DNA of 64,000 nt from Amycolatopsis solani (GTDB taxonomy: Bacteria; Actinomycetota; Actinomycetes; Mycobacteriales; Pseudonocardiaceae): positions 1,116,001 through 1,180,000 of the forward strand of contig NZ_JAWQJT010000003.1 of assembly GCF_033441515.1 (NCBI RefSeq), given 5' to 3'. The stretch's first letter is position 1. The number at the start of each line of letters is the position of its first letter. The position numbers were made by a program, and so were the translations under genes. Below, in pieces: positions 35,883 through 44,135 of the stretch. The notes below the pieces were generated by a model. The model did not search any database and was not told the origin of the DNA. It saw only the letters and a list, made by a program, of their open reading frames with translations.

Positions 35883-36938
35883 TCAGCCGGGCCGGCTCGG
35901 CTCGGGGTCCGGGGTGATCAGGTTGTAGCCGCGCGTGCCTGCCGGGTCGGCGTGCATTGCCAGGGCCAGTAGCTCCTCCGGGGGCATGCCGCGGCTCAGC
36001 ACGTTCAGCAGCAGGGTCGCCAGGCCGTGGCCCGGGTCTGCCGCCAGTGCGTTCTCGAGTGCCATGCCGGCGAAGGCGCCGTCGCCGCGCAGGTATGCCG
36101 TGTAGCCCAGGAGGGCGGCCGGTGCCGCTCGTTGGGGGGCCGGGAGCTCGCGGACCAGGGTGAGCCACAGGCGCTCCGCTTCGCGGGCGCTCGGGCTGCC
36201 GGGTGGGACGGCCATGCTGAAACACGCGTCGCGGACCTGCGGGAGTGTCAGGGCGCCGGCCAGCCGGATGGCTTGCTCGTCGCTCGGCGGGCCGTCGTCT
36301 CGGCGCTGGCGGTCGAACGCGGCCCGGAACTCCGCCGCCGCGTCGGAACCGCTCGGGGTGGGGAGTCCGGCCAGGAGGTCGGCCCGGCGCTCGAGGGCCT
36401 CCGGGCAGCGCGGGTCGAGGAGCGCCTCCATCTCGGCTCGGCTGTCGAACGCCACCTGGCCGCTCTCGGTGGCGGCGGCCGCCACCACCGTCGCGCGGGG
36501 GTCCGGGAGCTCGCCGCCGCAGTCGTCGGCCTGGTAGCAGGCCCACCGCGCGCCTGGGGTGATGTGCGGGGTCCACATCGCGTGCAGGACTGGGAGGCCG
36601 TACTGGCCCAGCGCGTCCGCCAGGTGCTTGGCGAAGCCCGCGTGCGGCGGCGGGCTGCCGGGTCTTCGCCGGCCGCCGACGATCGCGATGGTCACGCCCG
36701 TGTGGTGGCCCGCCGCCAGCCGTGGGGCGAGGGCCTGTGCTTGGCGGGCGCGGTCTTGCCTGCCGGGGACGTCGGCACGCAGGACCAGGCCGACGCGGTT
36801 GCCGTCGGGAGCGCGGTGGCCGAGCAGGACGACGGACTTCTCGGGCCGGAAGCCGACCAGGTACGGGAGCGCGGCCAGCAGCAGCGCGGGGTCTCGGAGG
36901 TCGACCGGCAACCGGCCGGCCGGGGTGGCAGTGGTCAT
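35883..36938 (-). CDS. DUF4192 domain protein
   Basis: A 351-residue actinobacterial protein of unknown function. The DUF4192 mark is the N-terminal DLRDPALLLAALPYLVGFRPEKSVVLLGH, followed by a Rossmann-like half (GVTIAIVGG, VLHAMWTPHITPGARWACY). A helical TPR-like tail has LLGYTAYLRGDGAFAGMALENAL. ATG 36938 has GGTGGAGG just upstream. It is often found near dtxR/ideR and galE genes in actinomycetes, as here, but no function is established. Confidence 0.85.
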   Translation of the reverse strand: MTTATPAGRLPVDLRDPALLLAALPYLVGFRPEKSVVLLGHRAPDGNRVGLVLRADVPGRQDRARQAQALAPRLAAGHHTGVTIAIVGGRRRPGSPPPHAGFAKHLADALGQYGLPVLHAMWTPHITPGARWACYQADDCGGELPDPRATVVAAAATESGQVAFDSRAEMEALLDPRCPEALERRADLLAGLPTPSGSDAAAEFRAAFDRQRRDDGPPSDEQAIRLAGALTLPQVRDACFSMAVPPGSPSAREAERLWLTLVRELPAPQRAAPAALLGYTAYLRGDGAFAGMALENALAADPGHGLATLLLNVLSRGMPPEELLALAMHADPAGTRGYNLITPDPEPSRPG

Positions 36939-37040
36939 GCCTCCACCATGGGGCAGGACGGAGCCGGTCGGGGCGGTGGCGGCAAATCTGTGGATGGGCG
37001 GGACCGATGTGGACGGATCCGGGCCCGGGGCGGTCGCGCG

Positions 37041-37427
37041 GACCGTTCTTGTCGGTGGGGCGGGCTATGCTGCCCGGCCCCCGCCGCGCGGACCGCTCCC
37101 GTCGATGGGGCGGGCCATGGCGCCCGGCCCCCGCCGCGCCGACCGCTCCCGTCGATGGGGCGGGCCATGCTGCCCGCCCCCACCGCTCCGACCACTCCCG
37201 TCGGTGGACCGGGCCCTGCCGCCCGACCCCACCGCTCCGACCACTCGCGTCGGTGAAGCGGACCATGCCGCCCGGCCCAACCGCGCCGACCACTCCGTCG
37301 GTGGAGCGGGCTATGCCGCCCGACCCCACCACGCCGACCGCTCCCGTCGGTGAGGCCGACCATGCCACCCAGCCCCACCACGCGAACCGTTCCGGTCGAT
37401 GGGGCGGGCTTTGCTGCCCGGCCCACC
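37041..37427. repeat. eight-copy, ~49-bp tandem array with a hairpin in each unit
   Basis: Eight direct copies with no spacers, starting at 37041, 37091, 37141, 37190, 37239, 37288, 37336 and 37384 (unit 48-50 bp). The consensus begins GACCGCTCCCGTCGGTGGGG and continues CGGGCCATGCTGCCCGGCCCC. GGGGCGGGC and GCCCGGCCCC pair around CATGCT, so each unit can fold into a stem-loop. The array starts 12 bp beyond the stop of the minus-strand M23 peptidase gene and fills the space to the DUF4192 promoter. The other ~100 bp (36939-37040) show nothing I can assign. Confidence 0.9.
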
Positions 37428-37439
37428 GACCGGCCCGGG

Positions 37440-38294
37440 TCACCCGCAGTGCTCGAAGCCGCTTTCGTAAGTGTTGCTCCCTACCGAACCGCCCCACTTC
37501 ACGCAGGTGGAGCCGGCCGTCTTCTTCACCGGACCGGCGTAGTAGGTGAAGCTGCCGGAGTCGGTCACCCGGGCCGCGCCCTGGACCTCGAGGAACGCCG
37601 CGACCGGGCTGGCCGTGCCGAGCGACGTCGCCTTCAGCGTTGTCACGCAGTTCGCCTGGGTCGAGCTGTTGTACAGCAGGTACGCCGTGCCCGAGGAGTT
37701 CGCCAGGCCCTGCTGGTCGATGACCGAGAAGCCCGAGCCGCAGACCTCTTCGGCGGAGTACGGGTTGCCGCCGCAGCCGTTCTTGCTGGTGAAGTCGGTG
37801 TGCCCGTAGTACGGCACCGCGACGCCGTTCAGCTTCGCCTTCTGCACGACGCCGTCGAGGCGCTCTTCGAAGTGCAGGTGCGGCCCGGTGACCCCGCCGG
37901 TCGCGCCCGCCTTGCCGATCTCCTTGCCGCCGGTGACCGACTGGCCGACCGAGACCTCCTGGGCCGACAGGTGCGCGTAGCGGGTCTTCCAGCCGCCGCC
38001 GTGGTCCAGCTCGATCCACTTCCCGTAGCTGGTGCTGCCCTCGTCCGCCACCCGCGTCACCGTGCCGCCCGCCGACGCGAGCACCGGCATGCCGGTGATG
38101 CCCGACTTCTGGAAGTCGACGGAGTACGCCGGGCTGTGGCCGCTGAACGTCGCGGCGGTCACGGTGACCCCGCACTTGAACGGCACCTGGAAGTTCGGCG
38201 CGGCCGAGGCGGTGGCCTGACCGGCGAGGGTGACGCCGAGCGCGGGCAGCGCCGCGGCGGCGGCGAGGAGGGCGAGCCGTCGCAACCTGGACAT
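37440..38294 (-). CDS. secreted M23 family metallopeptidase
   Basis: Zinc endopeptidase of 284 residues predicted to cleave peptidoglycan cross-links. A Sec signal (RRLALLAAAAALPALGVTLA, cut near ATASA) is followed by the LytM-type domain. His53 and Asp60 (GHSPAYSVDF) and His139/His141 (GPHLHFE) form the zinc site, with His108 in RYAHLS. A roughly 100-residue Cys-containing C-terminal region (NGCGGNPYSAEEVCG and FEHCG) may bind cell wall. ATG 38294 is divergent from the two-component genes. The eight-copy array lies in its 3' region. Confidence 0.88.
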   Translation of the reverse strand: MSRLRRLALLAAAAALPALGVTLAGQATASAAPNFQVPFKCGVTVTAATFSGHSPAYSVDFQKSGITGMPVLASAGGTVTRVADEGSTSYGKWIELDHGGGWKTRYAHLSAQEVSVGQSVTGGKEIGKAGATGGVTGPHLHFEERLDGVVQKAKLNGVAVPYYGHTDFTSKNGCGGNPYSAEEVCGSGFSVIDQQGLANSSGTAYLLYNSSTQANCVTTLKATSLGTASPVAAFLEVQGAARVTDSGSFTYYAGPVKKTAGSTCVKWGGSVGSNTYESGFEHCG

Positions 38295-38389
38295 GGGAGA
38301 ACCTCCTGACAAACGGGACTTCTTGACCCCACGAAGGGAAGCTCGCGTCGGTACATTTTCCGTACAAGCACCCGCGGAGGACACCCGGC

Positions 38390-39505
38390 ATGATGCCCCG
38401 ACGAATCACGTTCCCCCCGGCACAGCGCTGGCTGCGCTGGGCGCTCGTCGCGGTGCCGATGATCACCGCGATCCCCCGCGCGAACGCGCTCGCCTGGGTG
38501 TTCATCGGGATCACCCTCGCCCTCTCGATCCCGCTGCCGTGGATCCACGACCTCGGCGCGCGGACGCCGGCCGCGGCACTGGCGCTCGCCGTGATCGCGT
38601 CCGCGGGTGCGGTGTGGGTGGTCCTGCCGGGCAGCCTGTCCTCGGTCGCGCTGTTCAGCACGACGTTCTTCGTCGTCCTGCGGCAGTCCCCGGTGCCGAT
38701 CCTGCTGGCGATCGGGCTGAACGTCGCGCTGATCACCGCGGTCTGGGTGGTCCGCCAGGACCCGTGGGAAAGCGCCTTGTCGACGTACGCGGTCCTCGCC
38801 GTGGTCGTGCTGATGGGGCTGAACCGGCGCGCCCGCCTCGCCCGCATCGAGCAGACCGAGCTGGCCCTCGCCCGCGCGCAGACCGCCAACGAAGAGCACG
38901 CCCGCGCGGCCGCGCTGGCCGAACGCGCCCGCATCGCCCGCGAGCTGCACGACGTCCTCGCGCACTCGCTGGCCGGGCTCTCGCTGAACCTGCAGGGCGC
39001 CCGGCTGATGCTGGTGCGCGACGGGGCGAGCCCGGACGCCGTAGCGCAGCTCGAACGGGCCCAGCAGCTGGCGTCGGACGGGCTCGCCGAAGCGCGCCAG
39101 GCCGTGGCCGCGCTGCGCGAGGACGCCGTGCCGGTGGAACGCGCGATCGCGGACCTCCTGACCGCGTACCGGCTGGACAGCGGGGCGCGCGCGGACCTCG
39201 AAGTCGCCGGTGAGCCGCGCGAACTGGACCCGGCGGTCGGCACCGCGCTGGTTCGCGCCGTGCAGGAGGCGCTGGCCAACACCCGCAAGCACGCGGCGCA
39301 CGCCGACGTCGACGTCGAGCTGGACTACGCCGACGGTTCGGTGCGGCTGACCGTGGCCGACCGGCAGGGCAGGCGCCCGCCGGACGCGCCCGCGGCAGGC
39401 TACGGTTTGCGCGGGATGGGCGAACGGGTCGCGCTGCTCGACGGGCACGTCGAGAGCGGGCCGGGGGAGGACGGATGGCGGATTCACCTGACGGTGCCGG
39501 CGTGA
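38390..39505 (+). CDS. sensor histidine kinase, NarL/DesK type
   Basis: Membrane histidine kinase of 371 residues with about five N-terminal membrane helices (residues 15-145) and no large extracytoplasmic domain. A coiled-coil linker leads to the HisKA_3 box, where His187 in ARIARELHDVLAHSL is the phosphorylation site. The HATPase domain has NTRKHAAHADVDVEL (N box) and a G box YGLRGMGERV. The start ATG 38390 follows GGAGG. It overlaps the response-regulator gene by 4 nt (GTGA). The stimulus is unknown; a membrane-intrinsic signal is likely. Confidence 0.9.
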   Translation: MMPRRITFPPAQRWLRWALVAVPMITAIPRANALAWVFIGITLALSIPLPWIHDLGARTPAAALALAVIASAGAVWVVLPGSLSSVALFSTTFFVVLRQSPVPILLAIGLNVALITAVWVVRQDPWESALSTYAVLAVVVLMGLNRRARLARIEQTELALARAQTANEEHARAAALAERARIARELHDVLAHSLAGLSLNLQGARLMLVRDGASPDAVAQLERAQQLASDGLAEARQAVAALREDAVPVERAIADLLTAYRLDSGARADLEVAGEPRELDPAVGTALVRAVQEALANTRKHAAHADVDVELDYADGSVRLTVADRQGRRPPDAPAAGYGLRGMGERVALLDGHVESGPGEDGWRIHLTVPA

Positions 39506-40143
39506 CCCTGCGCGTCGTGCTGGCCGACGACCAGGCCGTGGTCCGGGAAGGCCTGGTCACGCTGCTCGGGCTGCTGCCCGGCGTCGAAGTCGTCGGCGCC
39601 GCCGCCGACGGGCTCGCCGCGCTCGACCTGGTCGCCGAGCACCATCCCGACGTCGTGCTGGTGGACCTGCGGATGCCGCGCTGCGACGGCGTCGAAACCA
39701 CCGAGCGGATCCGCGCCGAGCACCCCGGCACCGAGGTCGTCGTGCTGACCACGTACGCCGACGACGATTCGCTGCTGGCCGCGCTGCGCGCCGGCGCCCG
39801 CGGGTTCCTCACCAAGGACGCCGACGCCGAGTCCATCGCCAGGGCGCTGCGCTCGGCCGCCGCCGGGCAGTCCACAGTGGACGGCGAGCTGCAGCGGCGG
39901 CTCGTCGACGCCGCCACCCGCGGCGCGCCCCGGCGCGTCAAGGAGGTCGAAGGCCTGACCGCGCGCGAAATCGAGGTGCTGCGGCTGATCGCGGCGGGGC
40001 TGTCGAACACCGAGATCGCGCGCACCCTGGTGGTGAGCGAGGCGACCGTGAAGACCCACGTGAACCACTTGTTCGCCAAGGCGGGCCTGCGCGATCGCGC
40101 GCAGGCCGTCGCCTTCGCCTACCGAGCCGGCATCGCCGGCTGA
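39502..40143 (+). CDS. NarL/LuxR-family response regulator
   Basis: Partner of the kinase, 213 residues from GTG 39502, which gives a GTGA overlap; ATG 39475 would add nine residues. The receiver domain has the acidic pair Asp9/Asp10 and phospho-acceptor Asp55 (VVLVDLRMP). The C-terminal LuxR HTH is LTAREIEVLRLIAAGLSNTEI, then SEATVKTHVNHLF. It is a DNA-binding output. Targets may include the divergent M23 peptidase gene (inference from position only). It ends 1 bp from the stop of the convergent oxidoreductase gene. Confidence 0.92.
   Translation: MTLRVVLADDQAVVREGLVTLLGLLPGVEVVGAAADGLAALDLVAEHHPDVVLVDLRMPRCDGVETTERIRAEHPGTEVVVLTTYADDDSLLAALRAGARGFLTKDADAESIARALRSAAAGQSTVDGELQRRLVDAATRGAPRRVKEVEGLTAREIEVLRLIAAGLSNTEIARTLVVSEATVKTHVNHLFAKAGLRDRAQAVAFAYRAGIAG
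39870..39882. repeat. palindromic 13-mer GTCCACAGTGGAC, copy 2
   Basis: Exact copy inside the response-regulator gene, encoding part of GQSTVDG between the receiver and HTH domains. Confidence 0.7.
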
Positions 40144-40144
40144 C

Positions 40145-41542
40145 TCACTTCGCGGGTGGGATGTTCGCGTTGTGGTGGAACACGTTGCGCGGGTCGTACC
40201 GCGCCTTGATCCGCGCGAGCCGCGCGTACTTCTCCGGGCCGTACGACGTCCGGACGCGGTCCTCTTCGTACTCGGCCATGAAGTTGACGTAGCCGCCGGG
40301 GTTGGCCGCGAACGGTGCCAGCGCCGTCCAGAACTCCCGCACCCAGGCCCGGTCCACGGCGAACGGCGCCGGTTCGGCGGCGAGCGCCGCCAGGTTCACG
40401 ACGAGGCCCGGCCGCCGCGGTCCGCCGAACGCCGTCGCGGCGTCGTCGACCTCGGTGAACGCGCCGCGCAGCGCGAAGATCGGCATGATCGACATCGGGG
40501 ACGCCTTGCGCGGCAGGAAGTCCGCGATCACCTCGATGACCTCGTCGCTGAACCCGTCGGCGTAGACGGCCTTCTCGTAGCCGAGGATCCCCCACGGCGC
40601 GGCGTCGTCGAGCATCCGCTGCAGCTCGACGTACGGGATCGGCGAGACGAACTCGAACAGCGGCGCCGGCCCCGACCGCGCCGTCCGGACCGCCCCGGCG
40701 TGCTGCTCCTCCCCCGCGAACCCGGCGATCAGCAGGGCGTAGCCGGGCCGGAAGTGGTGTTCCGCGGGGACGAACGGCGCGGGCGGCGCGTTGAGCCCGG
40801 CGACCAGCACACCCATTTCGGCGGGCAGCGTGCCGAGCACCTCGCGGGCCTGGCGCAGCGCGGCCGCGCCGTCTTCGAGGCCCCAGAAGAACAGCCCCAG
40901 GTGCACGAGCGGGCCGACCGGGTGCAGCCGGAACTCGAACTCTGTGACGACGCCGAAGTTGCCCCCGCCCCCGCGCAGCGCCCAGAACAGGTCGGGGTGC
41001 TCGTCGGCGGACGCGCGCAGCACCTCGCCGTCGGCGGTGACGACCTCGGCCGAGAGCAGGTTGTCGCAGGAAAGACCGTGCTTGCCGGTGAGCCAGCCGA
41101 AGCCGCCGCCGAGGGTGAGCCCGCCGACGCCGGTGTGGCTGACCGTGCCGCCCGGCACCGCGAGGGCGTGCTCCTGCGTGGCGGCGTCGAGCCGCGCCCA
41201 CGTCACCCCGCCGCCGCAGCGCGCGGTCCGGGCGGCCGGGTCGACGCTGATCGCGTCGAGGGAGCTCAGGTCGAGGCAGAGACCACCGGCCACGACGGCG
41301 GCGCCGCCGAAGTTGTGCCCGCCGCCGCGCACCGAGACGTCGAGTGCCGCCTCGCGCGCGTAGGCGAGCGCCGCCGCCACGTCCGCGGCCCCGGCGGGCC
41401 GCACCACGACCGCGGGCCGTCGATCGATCTCCCCGTTCCAGACCGACCGGGCGGCGTCGTAGCCGGGGTCACCGGCGGTGAGCACCGTGCCGGACAGGTG
41501 GGCGCGCAGGCTCTCCAGTGCGGGTTCGGCGGTCGAGGTCAT
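40145..41542 (-). CDS. BBE-type FAD-linked oxidoreductase, bicovalent flavin
   Basis: Berberine-bridge-enzyme-like oxidase of 465 residues. The FAD_binding_4 domain carries His76 (RGGGHNFGG) and Cys159 (KHGLSCDNLLS), the two residues that attach FAD covalently in bicovalent family members. The C-terminal BBE segment is YVNFMAEYEEDR and YDPRNVFHHNANIP. Such enzymes oxidise sugars or specialised metabolites with oxygen; the substrate is unknown. There is no signal peptide. ATG 41542 has GAGAGGAG. It follows the YdcF gene by 50 bp. Confidence 0.9.
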   Translation of the reverse strand: MTSTAEPALESLRAHLSGTVLTAGDPGYDAARSVWNGEIDRRPAVVVRPAGAADVAAALAYAREAALDVSVRGGGHNFGGAAVVAGGLCLDLSSLDAISVDPAARTARCGGGVTWARLDAATQEHALAVPGGTVSHTGVGGLTLGGGFGWLTGKHGLSCDNLLSAEVVTADGEVLRASADEHPDLFWALRGGGGNFGVVTEFEFRLHPVGPLVHLGLFFWGLEDGAAALRQAREVLGTLPAEMGVLVAGLNAPPAPFVPAEHHFRPGYALLIAGFAGEEQHAGAVRTARSGPAPLFEFVSPIPYVELQRMLDDAAPWGILGYEKAVYADGFSDEVIEVIADFLPRKASPMSIMPIFALRGAFTEVDDAATAFGGPRRPGLVVNLAALAAEPAPFAVDRAWVREFWTALAPFAANPGGYVNFMAEYEEDRVRTSYGPEKYARLARIKARYDPRNVFHHNANIPPAK

Positions 41543-41592
41543 GGCGGCTCCTCTCGCTGGGTGCCCTTGAGTCGCCTGACCTGCGGTGATCG

Positions 41593-42255
41593 TTACATTG
41601 AGTGATCATCGGCGCGGGGCAGCAAACGCTGGGTGAACCCCGCTTCGGCCAGCCGGCCGGACGCCCGCTCGACGCCGGCCGGGACCTGCTGCGGGATCGC
41701 GAAGCCGCGCTTGGCGTATTCGGTGATCCGCTGGGTCTCGCCGACGAGCATGCCGATCACGCGCTCGACGTCCTCTTCCCCGGTGACGTGGTCCTCGAAC
41801 GAGGCCGCCTTCGACGCGCACACGACGTCGACGCCGGGCCAGAGCCGCTTCGCCGTGGCGTAGGCCCGGCGCTGCTGGTACGGCCGCGTCACCAGCGTCA
41901 CGGACCGGATCTCCCGCCCGGCCAGCAGCCGGCGGGTGAACACGATGTTGTCGCCGGTGTTGCGGGCCGCCGGCTCCACCAGGATCACGTCGTCCGGCAC
42001 GCCGAGGCCGAGCGCGATGTCGCGGTAGTGGACCGCTTCGCCGCGTGGGAAGCGCTCGACCGTCGTCGGCGCGTTCGCCCCGGTGAACACGACCAGCGGG
42101 AACCGTCCGGCGTGGAACAGCTCGGCCGTGTGGACGGCGACGCCGGGGTCCCGGCTGCCGAGGCCGACACCGACGTCCGAGCGCCGCGGCTCGTGCCGCA
42201 GGTCGTGGTACTCCCACAGCGTGCGGACGTCGGCGCGGAGCCGCTCCGGCAGCAT
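41593..42255 (-). CDS. YdcF/DUF218 family protein
   Basis: A 220-residue DUF218 protein (ElyC/SanA/YdcF fold) of unknown reaction. Conserved parts are VGVGLGSRDPGVAVHTAELF, VVFTGANAPTTVERFPRGEA, the VEPAARNTGDNIVFTRRLL strand-loop and VTRPYQQRRAYATAKRLW. It has no membrane segment, so it is the cytoplasmic YdcF kind. Its ATG overlaps the stop of the upstream peptidase gene (TGATG at 42253-42257), implying co-translation. Confidence 0.85.
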   Translation of the reverse strand: MLPERLRADVRTLWEYHDLRHEPRRSDVGVGLGSRDPGVAVHTAELFHAGRFPLVVFTGANAPTTVERFPRGEAVHYRDIALGLGVPDDVILVEPAARNTGDNIVFTRRLLAGREIRSVTLVTRPYQQRRAYATAKRLWPGVDVVCASKAASFEDHVTGEEDVERVIGMLVGETQRITEYAKRGFAIPQQVPAGVERASGRLAEAGFTQRLLPRADDHSM

Positions 42256-44051
42256 CAGCCGAACGCGGCTCGCAGCGCGGGCTTGCCGCCCGTCACCGGG
42301 AGCGTCACCGACGTCCTCGTCAGGTCGAGCGCCAGCCCCGCGCCCGGCTTCGGCCGCAGCGTGTAGTCGTGGTCGCTGGAGGCGAGCAGGAACTCGAGCC
42401 GGTGACCGGCGGCGAGGACGTAGTCCTTCGGCATCAGCTCGACGCCGATCCGGTAGGTCTGCCCGGGCGTGATCGGCTCGGTGCGGGCCGGGGACATGCG
42501 GTTCTGCGGGTCGGTCCAGCCGCGGCTGATGATGTGCGACGAGCCGTCGGGGGCGCGGTCGAGCAGGATCGCGGACACGTTCGCCGCGGGCCGGTCGAAG
42601 GCCAGCGCCAGGTCGGCGCGCGCGGTGCCCGAGAGGCGTACGGACTGCTTCGCCGCCGAAGTCGCGTACAGCAGCCGGTTGCCCGACGACGCGAGGCCGG
42701 CGAGCTGCTCGATCGTCTTCGACGAGTCGTCGGCGAGGGTCTCGACGGCCGCCTTGCCCGGCACCGGGTTGCGGGTGTCGATCGTGCCCTTCGCCTTGCC
42801 GCCGGGCCACGGGTAGACGCGCACGTCGGCCGTCGTGGGCGCGGGCCAGTCGGCTTCGTCGACCCACGACAGGTCCTCGCGCTGGATCGTCGCCTTCGGC
42901 TCGTTCTGGATGCCGTTGTCGACGCCGTAGAGGTAGTGCGACATCCACTTGTTCAGCGTCGCGAGCCAGACGTCGCGGCGCAGCGAGTACGGGTCGGCGT
43001 GCCCCGACTGGTGCAGCCAGATCTTGTGCTCGACGCCGTGGGCCTTGAGCGCGTCGTACCACTCGGCGACCTGGTCGGTCTTGACGTTCCAGTCGTTGAG
43101 GCCGTGCACCGCCAGCACCGACGCGTGCACCTTGGCGACGTCGTTGCGGTAGTTGCGGACGTCCCAGAACGGCGTGTAGTCGCCGGTCACGCGGTCCTGG
43201 TCGCGGGTCAGGCCGTCGATCACCGGGCGGCACACCTGGCGGTCGGCGCGGGTGTAGACGTACTCGGCGAGCACGTCGGCGTCCTCGCCCTGGTACCCGC
43301 CGGCGGCCACGACGGCGCCGTCGTTGCGGTAGTACTGGTACCAGCTGGAGATCGCGGCGATCGGGACGATCGTTTCGAGGCCTTCGACGCCGGTGCTCGC
43401 GACGGCGTTGGGCAGCGTCCCGTTGTAGGAGACGCCCATCATGCCGGTCTTGCCGGTGCTCCACTCGGCCTTCGCCGCGGCGCCGTTCGCGTCCTTCGCC
43501 GGCGTGCGGCCGTTGAGCCAGTCGACGACCGAGCGCGCGCCGATCGTCTCGTTGACGTCGCCGGTGGTCGGGCAGCCGGTCGAGAGGCCGCTGCCGAGCG
43601 ATTCGCCGTAGACGACGGCGAAGCCGCGCGCGGTGAAGTAGTCCTGGTAGCGCCAGGTGATCGGGGTGGCGGGGCCGACGCCGTGCGCGGCGACGCGCGG
43701 ACCTTCCGGGCCGCGGGCGTACCCGGGCGCGGAGAGCTCGACGTCGACGTTGTGGTTGGCCACGTCGTTGCCGCCGGCGTAGTACGGGCTGGCCTGGTAG
43801 ACGACGGGGACCTTCAGGCCCTGCTGGGTCGCGCGCGGGCGGACGACCTGGGCGTGCACGAGGTCGTCGGCGCCGTCGTGGTCGCTGTCGACCGGCGCGG
43901 TGACCCAGACGTCTTCGCGGACGACGTCGGCCGGGTCGAACACCGGTTGCGCCTGGCCACCGGTGAAGACCGGGCCCGGCGGCGCGGCTTCGGCGGTGAC
44001 CGCGGTCAGCGGCAGGGCGAGGACGGCGGCGAGCACGACAGCGGCTTTCAC
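42255..44051 (-). CDS. secreted X-Pro dipeptidyl-peptidase (S15, CocE/PepX)
   Basis: Serine peptidase of 598 residues that removes Xaa-Pro dipeptides. Sec signal: VKAAVVLAAVLALPLTAVTA, cleaved near AEAA. The alpha/beta-hydrolase core has Ser208 in GMMGVSYNGT, Asp320 in HGLNDWNV and His351 in HQSGHADP. The C-terminal galactose-binding-like PepX_C domain starts near residue 400 (VRVYPWPGG to the LDLTRTSVTLPV end). The start is GTG 44051; no better codon lies upstream. It is divergent from the MuiA-like gene and coupled to the YdcF gene. Confidence 0.9.
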   Translation of the reverse strand: MKAAVVLAAVLALPLTAVTAEAAPPGPVFTGGQAQPVFDPADVVREDVWVTAPVDSDHDGADDLVHAQVVRPRATQQGLKVPVVYQASPYYAGGNDVANHNVDVELSAPGYARGPEGPRVAAHGVGPATPITWRYQDYFTARGFAVVYGESLGSGLSTGCPTTGDVNETIGARSVVDWLNGRTPAKDANGAAAKAEWSTGKTGMMGVSYNGTLPNAVASTGVEGLETIVPIAAISSWYQYYRNDGAVVAAGGYQGEDADVLAEYVYTRADRQVCRPVIDGLTRDQDRVTGDYTPFWDVRNYRNDVAKVHASVLAVHGLNDWNVKTDQVAEWYDALKAHGVEHKIWLHQSGHADPYSLRRDVWLATLNKWMSHYLYGVDNGIQNEPKATIQREDLSWVDEADWPAPTTADVRVYPWPGGKAKGTIDTRNPVPGKAAVETLADDSSKTIEQLAGLASSGNRLLYATSAAKQSVRLSGTARADLALAFDRPAANVSAILLDRAPDGSSHIISRGWTDPQNRMSPARTEPITPGQTYRIGVELMPKDYVLAAGHRLEFLLASSDHDYTLRPKPGAGLALDLTRTSVTLPVTGGKPALRAAFG

Positions 44052-44122
44052 ACAAACCCCCAAGCCGGGCGAAGCGGACGGCTTCCGAGACTTCCGTCCC
44101 GGCCGCGGGGGTGTCAAGAGAC

Positions 44123-44128
44123 TAACGT
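44123..44128 (+). promoter_or_regulatory. -10 element TAACGT, leaderless MuiA-like gene
   Basis: TAACGT ends 8 nt before ATG 44136. A GGAG lies inside the same interval but would be at or upstream of the transcript end. Confidence 0.45.
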
Positions 44129-44135
44129 CGGAGGC

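Noticed and set aside
37041..37427. Possible CRISPR array
   Set aside because: The units abut directly without unique spacers, are degenerate, and no cas genes are present.
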